Made by a program: the position numbers and the translations under genes
Shown here: piece after piece, positions 24,001 through 33,771 of the stretch
Numbering within the stretch: the first letter of the stretch is position 1
How the letters are laid out: every line of letters starts with the position of its first letter
The notes under the pieces: generated by a model
The model's input: only the letters and a program-made list of their open reading frames with translations
Told to the model about the DNA's origin: nothing
Databases searched by the model: none
Source of the DNA: Lolium rigidum
Lineage: Eukaryota > Streptophyta > Magnoliopsida > Poales > Poaceae
Direction: 5' to 3'
NCBI RefSeq assembly: GCF_022539505.1
Contig: NC_061514.1
Location: 41,652,869-41,716,868, forward strand
Length of the DNA stretch: 64,000 nt

Positions 24001-25227
24001 ATTTTGTTTGAATCGTAGAGTCAGGGAAAATCTCCCCTGTTTATTTTTACTCGACAACTTTAACTTGTCCATACTTCTTTACATGATTTTCTATATTGTA
24101 CAGGGATAACGGTAATTGGGGCTAGTTCATCTGACGGATCAGGTACTAGTTAACTGCTCTAGTGGCAATCCGCAAAAACCTACTTCAAGATCACGTCCCT
24201 GGACATGATCTCGGTGATAGTGGTGTAAACTTCGACAGGTGCCGCTTAAGGTCTTACCATTCTGTCGAGTCCCAGTCATTTTTATCGAGTCCACAGCGCA
24301 TCCGCTGGGATATTTCTTCACATCTGTTGATGTGGAAAAAAGTAGCAGAGCGCAGTCTTCGGCGATGCCACGCCGCACAGAATGGATCTGGGGTCTTACC
24401 TTCGCAATGTTTTGCGGCATTCAGAATTTACTCGCAACTTTTGGCGTTCTGAGAATATATTGTCGAGTGCTTATTCGGCTGTTGGAATAGCACATTTTAT
24501 CGAGTCAATTTCTGACTTGTGTTGCTCTCCCGATGGGAGTATATGTAGAGTTATCTTTATAACTCAAAATATGCTCCTTCTTTCTTCTTTTTCTTCTTGA
24601 TAATTTTCATCGGGCACGCGAACAGCGTTCCCGATGGGAGTAGCCCCCGAGGCTACAGCCAAGGACTTGTGCTTGGTTGTAGGCTCAACATTCTAGTGCA
24701 CCTTGTCGCTATTTTGTCATTCTTTTCTCAACATTCCCTTCTTTTTATCTCTCGGGTGCGCGAACAGCGCTCCCGATGGGAGTAGCCCCCGAGGCTATGA
24801 ACAAATGCTTGCGTTTGATCATAGGCTCCCGCAATTTCTATATTGTCACCCTCGAAATTTATTTCTTTCAAAGTAGCCCCCGAGCATTTGGGCAAAAACT
24901 TGTATTTGATCAAAGGCTCCCGAAGTATTCAATAACTTCTCCTGTCGCCAATCTTCTTTTACTTTTCTTGTCGAAATTTTCTCCCTTAAGCGAAGTTATG
25001 TCATTGTTGTTAATAGTCGCAATTTTTCTGCCTTGTGGGTCCAATGTCTCCACCACGTTGACACGTCGTGCAAGTGCGGGACACACGTCCTCCGCTTTTC
25101 CTGGCGCACGTACTGTAGCGCCTGTTTCGTTCCATCCTAGTAAAATTACTTTTTTACCCTTCATCTGCAGGATCTTTTTTCACCGCACGATTTCCTCATC
25201 CAACGGTGTATTGCTCTGCCAAATTCC
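24001..25227. other. Tat-2 non-coding region upstream of antisense ORF, with repeated motif
   Basis: No convincing ORF. It contains repeated units built of GGG(T/C)(G/A)CGCGAACAGCG, the small hairpin CTCCC-GAT-GGGAG and the polypurine-like GTAGCCCCCGAG (24610-24651, 24750-24793, partial at 24873). Element D has the same units at 59385-59427, 59658-59701 and 59789-59831. The last 100 bases form a promoter region for the antisense gene. Confidence 0.65.
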
Positions 25228-25235
25228 TATATAAA
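25228..25235 (+). promoter_or_regulatory. TATA box for the Tat-2 antisense ORF
   Basis: The sequence tatataaa lies 131 bases before the first ATG of the antisense gene, in a C/T-rich leader. It points away from the LTR promoter and would give a transcript antisense to the genomic RNA. Confidence 0.55.
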
Positions 25236-25365
25236 CCTTTCTTCCACCTCCGTTCGCACCTTCGCTTGCGCCGCACCTCTGTTCCCCTTTGTCAAAACTT
25301 TCTATTGCGCCCAAGTTTCCTCTGAGCTTCACCTGTGCACAAGCTTCGCTCCTCCGGTGCTGTTG

Positions 25366-26375
25366 ATGCCACCACGCGGACGACTTACTCGCCACAGTAC
25401 TCCAGAGTCCAAGATGGCCGTAGAAGGCGTCGAGTGGGAGAGATCCAAAATCTCCAACCAAGACATCAATATGCTGAAAAGGCTGGGCCTGACGAAGGAG
25501 GAAGGCGCCATTCGCTTTCCCAGTGAAGAGAGCTATCCTTCTTCGCCGATGGAGTACCGGGTTAGTTTCGTCGACCATCTCATCCGCGGTCTTTCCACCC
25601 CAATCCACGATTTCCTTCGTGGCCTTCTCTTTGTCTACGGGATTCAGCTACATCAGCTGACTCCCAATTTTATGCTCGAGTTAATGAATGAAACCAGTGC
25701 GGATATGTCTGGTACGCTTGTCACATCTTTTGTGTGAAACTTCGACACTTTCCATCCTTTTGCTGCGTCTCTTAAAAATTTCTGCACCGTTGCTTAACAG
25801 GTTCCTTTATTGATGCTGCGGCCGAAGAAGAGAGGGTAAATACTAGGACAAACTTCCTTGTTAACCTTGCCCTTGACCATGGTTCTCTATTCTGGGCCAC
25901 CCCAGAGAAGACCCGACAGATTGTCAGATTTCAGGATCGCACCTCTCAAACTCGTGACTTCCTCGACTTCTGTACCGGGACCTTGTCGATGGTTTATAAC
26001 TCCATGTTTCCTCGGAACGTTCAGCCGCAAACTCTTCCTGAGCTAATGGAGAGATTTAACGATCCCTACAAGATCCATGGTTTTGTCAAAGCTCAACTAG
26101 TTGCTGGCGCCAGGTTTGCTCTTATCATGCTTCAGATATGCCACTCAAAGCTTGACCTGACCCAAGTTGTTGCAAAAGTTCATGAGAGGGTAAGGCGTCG
26201 AAGAGTTGGCGTCGACAGAATTAATACGAAGGTTTCGCCTGTAGCCGAAGAGATGATTGAGGATCTCCTTCGGATGGACGCCGACTTTTTTGCAGATGGT
26301 CATTATGCTGACTTTCTTGGCGCTGCTCCCGAAGAAGGCAGGATTACTATTGATAACATATTGAACCGTGACTAA
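25366..26375 (+). CDS. Tat-2 antisense ORF, two exons, internally shortened
   Basis: Exon 1 is 25366-25711 and exon 2 is 25801-26375, joined by an 89-bp intron with GT..AG ends (phase 1, Gly split), which gives 306 codons. The start MPPRGRLTRHS is followed by ISNQDINMLKRLGLTKEEGAIRFPSEE and FLRGLLFVYGIQLHQLTPNF, the N-terminal part of gypsy-type transposon proteins. At LTPNF the protein jumps in frame to MLELMNETSADMSG, which in Tat-1 lies beyond the whole 4860-7370 stretch, so at least 2.5 kb is missing. Exon 2 carries LDHGSLFWATPEKTRQIV and GARFALIMLQIC and has no stops before its end. Because the genomic RNA is transcribed the other way, the intron cannot be spliced out of it and survives transposition. 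Function unknown. Confidence 0.72.
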
Positions 26376-26945
26376 TTTTTCTCCTTTAGTAGACAACTTT
26401 TCTTTGTAAACCACGATTGTGATTGTATTGTAAAGCGATCATCCTGTTTCTATATTTGCCCAGCCCCCGAGCGTGTCGGTGCCTATTTTCTGTACTTGTG
26501 TATTGTGAGGTTTTTTAACCAAGGCATTTATTCGATGTGTAGTTTTGGCGAGTCTCAGCTCTCAAGCTTTTTGTCGATAATTTTTATTGACTCGCGAGGT
26601 GTTTAATACCAAGGCGACTAAACCATGTTAACTGTACTATGTTTGCGGGTACGAACCCCCGTGTCTCGCATGATTGCTATTTTGCATTTTTGTTTGTTTC
26701 GCGGGGTATTTTATACCAAGGCGAGATATTGTCGGGAATATGTTTTGCAAGTCTGAGGCCTAAGCCCCCGAGCCTGCCGAAGAAATGTATATCTCCACTA
26801 TCTTTACTATATTGCAGCACCGCGAGCCCGCCTCATTAAAAACCTTTCCCGGCCCCACTCGGTGCCCCGAAAAAGGAAAAGAGTGCGTCTGAAAACTCGC
26901 GGGCGTTTCAGTACATTGAAGTTTTACAAGGACTATATTTCGACT
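26376..26945. other. Tat-2 convergent spacer with three short hairpins
   Basis: Between two facing genes lie GGTT-TTTT-AACC (26509-26520), GGTGT-TTA-ATACC with one G-U pair (26599-26611) and GGTAT-TTT-ATACC (26705-26717), each set in G(C/T)G(A/G)GGT..ACCAAGGC. The stem bases differ between copies yet remain paired. CCCCCGAG motifs occur at about 26463 and 26764. Confidence 0.6.
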
Positions 26946-29900
26946 CTAGGCGTAGAACCGCCTGAGTTGCGCCACGTTCCAGGGATTTGGCTCCTCCACC
27001 CCTGCCTTTTTGTCCTTTATCCTGTATGCTCCTCCTTCGATTACTTCTGTGACGATGTAAGGCCCAAGCCATGGTGACTCGATCTTTTCATGGCTTTTCT
27101 GCGTGAGCCGAAGGACTAGATCTCCCACCTGAAAGGATCTTGGTCGTAAGCGTCGACTATGATAATTCTTCAGGTCCTGCTGATATTTGGTTACTCGAGA
27201 GAGTACTTCATCTCTAGCCTCGTCGAGTGCATCGACGTCATCTTCTAGCGCTTTTCTCGACACCTCCTCATCATATTCTACGACTCGTGGAGAATCGTGC
27301 TCTACCTCAATTGGTAACATCGCTTCCGCTCCATGGACCAAGAAGAACGGGGTTTCTTGTGTCGCTGTGTTTGGTGTTGTTCGTATGCTCCATAATACAC
27401 TGGGCAGCTCCTCTGGCCAGGTGTATCGAGCTTTCTCCAGTGGCCCTAGTAAGCATTTCTTGATGCCGTTGCAGATTATTCCATTGGCTTTCTCGACTTG
27501 AACGTTGGTTTGCGGGTGTGCAACCGACGCAAAGTTTAGCTTGATACCCACTTCTTCGCAATAGTCTTTGAACTCATTGGATGTGAAGTTACTGCCGTTA
27601 TCCGTGACGATGCTGTGAGGCACTCCAAACCTAAAGACGAGACTTTTTACGAATTTGACTGCAGATGCCCCGTCTGGTGAGTTTATCGGCTTCGCTTCTA
27701 TCCAGTTTGTAAATTTGTCAACAGCTACCAACATATACTCCTTCCCTCCTGGCCAAGACTTGTGTAGCTTGCCCACCATATCGAGGCCCCATTGAGCAAA
27801 GGGCCAGGACAAAGGTATTGGCATCAGCTCTGCTGCTGGGGAGTGAGGTTTTGCGGCAAACCTCTGGCACGCATCACAGGTTCGTACTATCTCCTTTGCA
27901 TCCTCTATCGCTGTCAACCAGTAAAATCCAGCTCGAAAGACTTTTGCGGCAATAGCTCGGCTACTCGCGTGGTGACCGCAAATTCCTTCGTGTACATCCT
28001 TCAAGATCATCCTTCCTTCCTCGGGTGTGACGCACCTTTGTAGTACTCCCGAAATACTTCACTTGTATAGCTCCCCTTTGACCACAGTAAAAGCTTTTGA
28101 TCGTCTAATAACTCGCCTTGCTTCAACTGGATCGTCGGGTATTTCCTTCTTCATGATGTATGCTATGTACGTCTGCATCCATGGTACCTGTATCATCATG
28201 ACCAATTCCTGATCCTCTTCTTCTTCCTCTTGCTCTTCCTTGGTAGCCCCCGTGGGTTTCTTCTCCTTCTTTTTTGGTTTTGTCGACTTCGTAGATCTCT
28301 CTGCTATTTCTTCCCAAAATACGCCTGGCGGGACTGCAAGGCATTGCGATCCGATGTTTGCAAGAACGTCGGCTTCGTCATTGCTCAATCTGCTGATATG
28401 ATTTACTTCGCATCCATCGAACAGCTTCTCGAGCTCGTTGTAGACTTCCTTGTATGCTATCATACTATCGTTGACTGCGTCGCACTGGTTCATGACTTGT
28501 TGAGCCACCAATTGCGAGTCGCCAAAGATTTTTAGTCGAGTAGCGCCGCAAGCTTTCGCCATCTTCATCCCGTGTATGAGGGCTTCATATTCTGCCTCAT
28601 TGTTAGACGCGTTTGGGAACGTCATCCTCAGAACGTATTTCAATTTGTCGCCTTCTGGTGATATTAATATCACCCCTGCGCCAGCTCCTTCTAATCTCTT
28701 GGATCCATCGAAGTTCATGGTCCACGTTCTCGACAAATCTGGTGGTCCTGTGTTTTGTAGCTCCATCCATTCTGCGATGAAGTCTGGCAAAATCTGCGAC
28801 TTGATTGCTTTTCTTTTTTCATACGTGATGTCCCGAGGAGAAAGTTCTATTCCCCAAAGGGAGACACGACCCGTAGCTTCTGGATTGTTTAGTATATTTG
28901 ACAAGGGGGCTTCATTGACCACTACGATCGGGTGTGCCGAAAAGTAGTGGCGCAATTTTCGTGCTATTGTGAACACTCCATATGCTAGCTTTTGGTACTG
29001 AGGGTACCTTTGTTTTGAAGGCGATAAAACTTCGCTGACGAAGTATACTGGCCTCTGCACTCCGTGGAGTTTTCCTTCTTCCTCCCTTTCGACTACAAGT
29101 ACCGTGCTCACCACCTGAGGTGTGGCCGCGATATATAGCAACAGAGGCTCCTTCTCTTTTGGCGCTACCAAGATTGGTGGTGTTGAGATTTTGCGCTTGA
29201 GGTCCTCAAAAGCTCCGTCTGCTTCTTCGTTCCATTGGAACTTATCTCCCTGTTTGATCAAGGCGTAAAATGGTAACGCCTTTTCTCCCAACCTGGCGAT
29301 GAATCTGCTTAAAGCTGCGACTCGCCCGGTTAGCTGATGTACTTCTTTCAACTTTGTTGGCTTCCTCATTGTTACTATGGCCTGTATTTTCTCGGGGTTT
29401 GCTTCAATCCCTCTTGCTGATACTAGGAACCCGAGAAGTTCCCCTGCAGGAACGCCGAAAGAACACTTTGTCGGGTTCAGCTTAAGGCAGAATTTGTCGA
29501 GGTTGTCGAAGGTTTCCTTCAGGTCCTCAATTAAGGTGTCGCCTTTTTTGGATGTTATGACAACATCGTCGATGTATACTTGTACATTTTTCCCTATCTG
29601 TTCTGCTAGGCACTTCTGCATCATCCGCTGATACGTTGCTCCCACGTTTTTCAACCCGAAGGGCATTGTTCGATAGCAGAACACGCCGTAAGGGGTGATG
29701 AACGCTGTTTTCACCTCATCATCTTCTTTCAATCTGATCTGGTTATAACCAGAATAAGCATCCAGGAAGGAAAGACGTTCACATCCTGCCGTGGAGTCGA
29801 TGATTTGATCGATCCTTGGGAGGGGAAAGTGATCCTTTGGACAGTGTTTATTAAGACACGTGAAGTCGACGCACATGCGAAGGACCTTCGTGTTTTTCTT

Positions 29901-30164
29901 TGGCACCAACACTGAGTTAGCTACCCATGTGGCCTCTGTATGTATTTCTTTGATGAAACCTGCTTCTCTGAGTCTGTTAATTTCCGACAGCATAGCCTTG
30001 CGGTTTGGTTCCGAAAAACGCCGCAAAGGTTGTCTGATTGGTTTCGCGATTGGATCCAAGTGTAGGTGGTGCTCGGCAAGTTCCACGGGTACTCCTGGCA
30101 TGTCAGCTGGACACCATGCGAAGATTTTCCAGTGCTCACGGAGGAACTCGACGAGCGCGCTTTC
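26946..30164 (-). CDS. Tat-2 Pol: RT, two RNase H domains, integrase; one nonsense codon
   Basis: Counting from the codon after the UAG, Pol is 1072 codons. RT has VDFTCLNKHCPKD, FLDAYSGYNQI and YIDD near residues 197-200. A first RNase H follows but its usual catalytic Asp region reads LLYIAATPQVV, so it looks degenerate. A second RNase H has candidate catalytic residues near 486 (NFDGSKR), 525 (NNEAEYEAL), 549 (GDSQLV) and 599 (NDEADVL). The integrase has an H-H-C-C zinc finger and a core with GLDMVG, VTDNGSNF and NVQVEKANG. The dual RNase H is the hallmark of the Tat lineage. TGA at 28059-28061 replaces CGA (Arg, as in Tat-1), a CpG-type change that alone would cut off integrase. No other break is seen. 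Confidence 0.93.
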
Positions 30165-33100
30165 CTATGCGAGGTCCATGTTATTTGCGATGGATGTCGT
30201 TTTCTTCGGGTCTGTCGGGTGGATCTGCACTTCCTTGGAATCCTTTGCTGTGTTGAAGGTTGGCTCTTTGCTATGCCTCCCCACATCTGGTAGTACATCA
30301 TAGTCTGTCGTGAGCTTTGACTCCATATATTCTGCTTGCATCCCGAAGGTTTCTGATAGTCGATGGAAATCCTTACCGCATTTATCGGCAAGCGAAAAAC
30401 TTCCTTTAATCGTGATTGGCCCCTTTGGTCCAGGCATCCTCCACAACAGGTATGTGTAGTGTGGTACTGCCATGAACCTAGCGTATGCTGGGCGTCCCAA
30501 CAGAGCATGGTACTGTGATGGGAAATCCACGACTTCGAACTCCAGCCTCTCGATCCTGTAATTTTCTCGGGTACCAAACTGAACGTCGAGATTGATATTC
30601 CCCAATGGGTAACTTGGCTTGTCTGGTGTGATGCCGTGAAAACGTGTATCCGTTGGCTTGAGGTTTGCCAAAGATATGTTCATCTTCCTTAGTGTATCTG
30701 CATACATAAGGTTTAGACTGCTTCCTCCGTCGATGAAAACTCGAGACACGTCGAATCCGGCAATTACTGCGGGCAAAATAAGTGCTGACTGCCCTGGTCG
30801 AGGAACTTGCTGCGGGTGATCCGCAATTGTGAAACCGATGTCTTGTCCCGACCAATTGAGATACTCGACTGTTGGTGGGGGCATCTTCTCTGCCATGAAC
30901 ACCTGTCGCGAGATTACCTTCTGAGCTCTATTGGATGGTCTTCCTTTCTGAATCATCGAGACCGCTCCATGTGAGTTGGGATCAACATATGGTGGTGGTG
31001 CTGGTGCTGCCGCAATTCTGAGCTGGTGCCGATTTTCTTCCGTAATTGCAGGAGGAGGTGGTAGGTGGATCTCACTCCTAGGTCCTTGGGGGTTTCGACT
31101 TGCTGCCTGAGCGTGGGATTGTGCGGCAACCCTCATCATTGCTTGAAAATTTCGACAGTCCTTCTGTAAATGTCCTGACTGCCTTACTCCGTTGTTGTCG
31201 ACAAAGAAGTGCATCTGGCATGGGCCGTTCATCATATCCTCAGGGGTCACAAAGGGCCTCCTAGGTCCATTGTTTGGTCTATTATTTCGTGGGTCATCTC
31301 TGTTGTCACTTCGCTGCTCACTGCTTCGTTGGTAATTGTCTCTGTTGCTTCCTCCAGCACCCGATCGAAACCCAGCCGAAATTTGACCAGGTGGATCATA
31401 ACTCGAGAATCGAGAGAATCGTCGCCTGCCCTGATAGTTTCGGCTGCGGTCCTCTTCTGGTGACCTGTGTCGCTTATTGTGCACAGCGTCTTCACCATAT
31501 GCCCACTTGTTTGCTATCTCCATCAACGCTGATACTGTTCTTGGGTTGGTTCTTCCCAGATCCTCCACGAAATCTCCTCGCCGAACTCCTGCAACGAACG
31601 CGTCTATGGCTCTCTCGTCAGATATGTTTTCTGCTGAGTTTTTGATAATATTCCATCTTTGGATATACTTCCTCATTGATTCATCATGTTTCTGTCGGCA
31701 TGACCTCAACTCCTCGAGTGTCACAGGTTTTTTACAGGTAGACCGGAAATTCTTGATGAATATTTCCTCGAAATCAGTCCAGTTGTCGATGGAACCTACT
31801 GGAAGCTTCTTTATCCAAGATCTTGCGGCTCCACTCAAGTGCACTTGAATGCTCTGCATTGCTGTTGCCCTTGTGCCGCCAATTAGTTTCACTGTCTCGA
31901 GGTAATCTACCAGCCAATCTTCAGGATCCTGCAATCCGTCGAATTTTTTGAAATTATCGGGTAGCTTAAACCCTGAAGGTACCCGAGTTTTTCGGACCCT
32001 TCTAGTAAAGCATGGTAATCCGCACATATCCTCCTCAGCTAGGTCTGGAGAGTGTCGATGTTCCCTTCTCTGTTGTCGTGCCCTGTCTACCCTTGCCTGG
32101 GTTTCTGCGTCCCTTGCGTCGCCTGTTCTCTCGGGAGCTGCTACTGCAACCGCATGTCGTGGACTATTTTGCCTTGCTGATCCTTCGGGAGGCGTTGATG
32201 CAAACGCTGTTCCCATGGCTCCAACACCTGCCATAGCCATGTTGTACAATGCTTCCCTTGGATCTCCAGGAGGTGGCCTCGATGCGAGGATATAAGCTTG
32301 TGTCTCCATGTACCCAGCTTCCGGTGTTTTGGGAATAATGTTTTCTCTTGTGTCTATCGACATAAAGGACATGTCGAGGTTTTGAACTAGATTCTCTCTT
32401 TCTGCTTCAGGTATGTTTTGCAACCTTGACCTTGCCCTATTCCGAGCTTCTCTGTGACTATCTCCCGAAGTTCCTGAATGTCGACTGAGGTCTGCCCTTC
32501 GCCTGCTTGACGCGGAAGCTGCCTCCCTTCTTTTGTTCAGAACCTCTGTTTGTTTTTCTAATTCCCTTCCAGCTCGAGCAAGTCTATATTGGTATGCCTG
32601 CAATTCCTCGACCGTGGCGGTTGTCGCCATTGGTTCTGAACCATCCATAGCTCTTGCGGCTCTGTCCCACGCTGCTTGCGGCAACTGAACTCTCAGACGC
32701 GGTGTAGGCCCGACGTATTTGTTGCCTAACACTCGCCTTAAATCAGAGGGATCGACGTATGGATTTCCCACATCGTCGAAAGCCTCCGATGTTTGCTCCT
32801 GTTCACGACTTGCTTCTCCGATGACGTAGATTTGGTGATAGTTAGAATTCTGCGCCTTGCTGGATTCGGTGACACCATCATAGAGATTGGTGAAGACCTT
32901 TCCAATGGTGATAGATTTGTCGATGAAGTCGAAGCTGTCGACGCTTTCAGAATCGCTGCTTATATAGGAGTCCACAGACGACTCGAAAGACATGTCGCTG
33001 AAGATCTTGGCGAGTTTTTCGCTTGCCTTGATGCTGACGAAGCGTGGCGAAGATGTTTCTTCGTCGCCTGACTCGACCGATGATACCGAGCTCGAAGATT

Positions 33101-33338
33101 CAGTATGTTCCACAGAAAACGTCGGTAAGGTCGGAATTTCGAGACGATAACTTCCTTCCTTCCCGACGCGAAAGTGGAACCTCCCGAATGTCATCTCCAT
33201 GGGCTCCTCCGGATATGTATATGCATCCAAACGGGAGGGCGGGCGAGGCACAAAATCAACGAGACCAGTTTCGATCTGTTTACCTCTGTCCAAGATGTTG
33301 CTTGCTGCCGATGAAGTCGACGATCCTGAACGTGCCAT
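30165..33338 (-). CDS. Tat-2 Gag-protease, intact, ending in UAG read into Pol
   Basis: The ATG at 33338-33336 (MARSGSS) is chosen because the reading frame upstream of it has no methionine and runs into the primer site. The protein is 1057 residues: an acidic/Ser-rich N-terminus, basic Arg-rich region (SRRRADLSRHSGTS), gag core (FKKFDGLQDPEDWLVDYLE, GAARSWIKKLP, MRKYIQRWNIIK), an Arg/Asn/Gly-rich linker, a variant zinc-binding set CQMH..SGHLQKDC, and an aspartic protease with FIDGGSSLNL near residue 850. It ends NNMDLA-UAG at 30165-30167. The next codons (GAA AGC GCG) stay open in the same frame through RT. Tat-1 and Tat-3 have the same UAG at the same place. Confidence 0.94.
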   Translation of the reverse strand: MARSGSSTSSAASNILDRGKQIETGLVDFVPRPPSRLDAYTYPEEPMEMTFGRFHFRVGKEGSYRLEIPTLPTFSVEHTESSSSVSSVESGDEETSSPRFVSIKASEKLAKIFSDMSFESSVDSYISSDSESVDSFDFIDKSITIGKVFTNLYDGVTESSKAQNSNYHQIYVIGEASREQEQTSEAFDDVGNPYVDPSDLRRVLGNKYVGPTPRLRVQLPQAAWDRAARAMDGSEPMATTATVEELQAYQYRLARAGRELEKQTEVLNKRREAASASSRRRADLSRHSGTSGDSHREARNRARSRLQNIPEAERENLVQNLDMSFMSIDTRENIIPKTPEAGYMETQAYILASRPPPGDPREALYNMAMAGVGAMGTAFASTPPEGSARQNSPRHAVAVAAPERTGDARDAETQARVDRARQQRREHRHSPDLAEEDMCGLPCFTRRVRKTRVPSGFKLPDNFKKFDGLQDPEDWLVDYLETVKLIGGTRATAMQSIQVHLSGAARSWIKKLPVGSIDNWTDFEEIFIKNFRSTCKKPVTLEELRSCRQKHDESMRKYIQRWNIIKNSAENISDERAIDAFVAGVRRGDFVEDLGRTNPRTVSALMEIANKWAYGEDAVHNKRHRSPEEDRSRNYQGRRRFSRFSSYDPPGQISAGFRSGAGGSNRDNYQRSSEQRSDNRDDPRNNRPNNGPRRPFVTPEDMMNGPCQMHFFVDNNGVRQSGHLQKDCRNFQAMMRVAAQSHAQAASRNPQGPRSEIHLPPPPAITEENRHQLRIAAAPAPPPYVDPNSHGAVSMIQKGRPSNRAQKVISRQVFMAEKMPPPTVEYLNWSGQDIGFTIADHPQQVPRPGQSALILPAVIAGFDVSRVFIDGGSSLNLMYADTLRKMNISLANLKPTDTRFHGITPDKPSYPLGNINLDVQFGTRENYRIERLEFEVVDFPSQYHALLGRPAYARFMAVPHYTYLLWRMPGPKGPITIKGSFSLADKCGKDFHRLSETFGMQAEYMESKLTTDYDVLPDVGRHSKEPTFNTAKDSKEVQIHPTDPKKTTSIANNMDLA

Positions 33339-33366
33339 CGAGATCAGCTCCTTGTCGCCTCTAGAT

Positions 33367-33384
33367 CCCACAGACGGTGCCAAT
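33367..33384 (-). other. Primer-binding site of Tat-2
   Basis: The minus strand reads ATTGGCACCGTCTGTGGG directly after the LTR end. The A at the sixth base of TTGGCA differs from Tat-3 (TTGGCG). Confidence 0.65.
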
Positions 33385-33771
33385 TGACAAGGTATTAACT
33401 TGTCAATGCCTACGAATAGTAGACTAGGGTTTCGTGTAATGTAGAGGGCAAGTAGATCTCGAAGGTTATCAGCCGAATAATACTCGACGAAATAAAACTA
33501 GGGTTTGCTCAACAATGATTCGATGATCTTTTTCGTCCCTCGACTCCCCCTTATATATGAGGCGGAGCCGAGGGATTCGTATTGTACAAGTTACAGAGTC
33601 CGGGAAGGTTTCTAACTAGTCCCGCAAGATTACATACAACACTTCTCATTACAACTCTAGCTATCCTTAACAGCATCTTTGGGCTTCCGAGTCTTCTTAT
33701 TCTTCGGGTATTGGGCCTTCAGTAAACCCCGGGTACTATCATTGGCAGGCCCATTGGGGATGCCTATGTCA
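33385..33771 (-). repeat. 5' LTR of Tat-2
   Basis: 387 bp, partner of 23603-23988. The promoter TATA lies between inverted arms at 33537-33547 and 33564-33574. Confidence 0.94.

Larger units (their letters stand above)
23603..33771 (-). mobile_element. Tat-2: complete Tat-lineage Ty3-gypsy element (10.17 kb) with antisense ORF
   Basis: Both LTRs (386 and 387 bp), a GGTAG duplication, primer site, polypurine tract and all genes are present. By eye the LTRs differ by four substitutions and one indel, so the insertion is recent on an evolutionary scale. Gag-protease is open for 1057 codons. Pol is open apart from the in-frame UAG at its start, shared with the other copies, and one private TGA (28059-28061). 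The antisense gene is open but lacks a large middle part that Tat-1 has. Of the Tat copies here it is the closest to intact. Confidence 0.94.

Noticed and set aside
24610..24884. CRISPR-like array suggested by repeated motifs with spacing
   Set aside because: This is plant nuclear DNA inside a retrotransposon. The repeats are few, unequal in spacing and tied to the polypurine motif.
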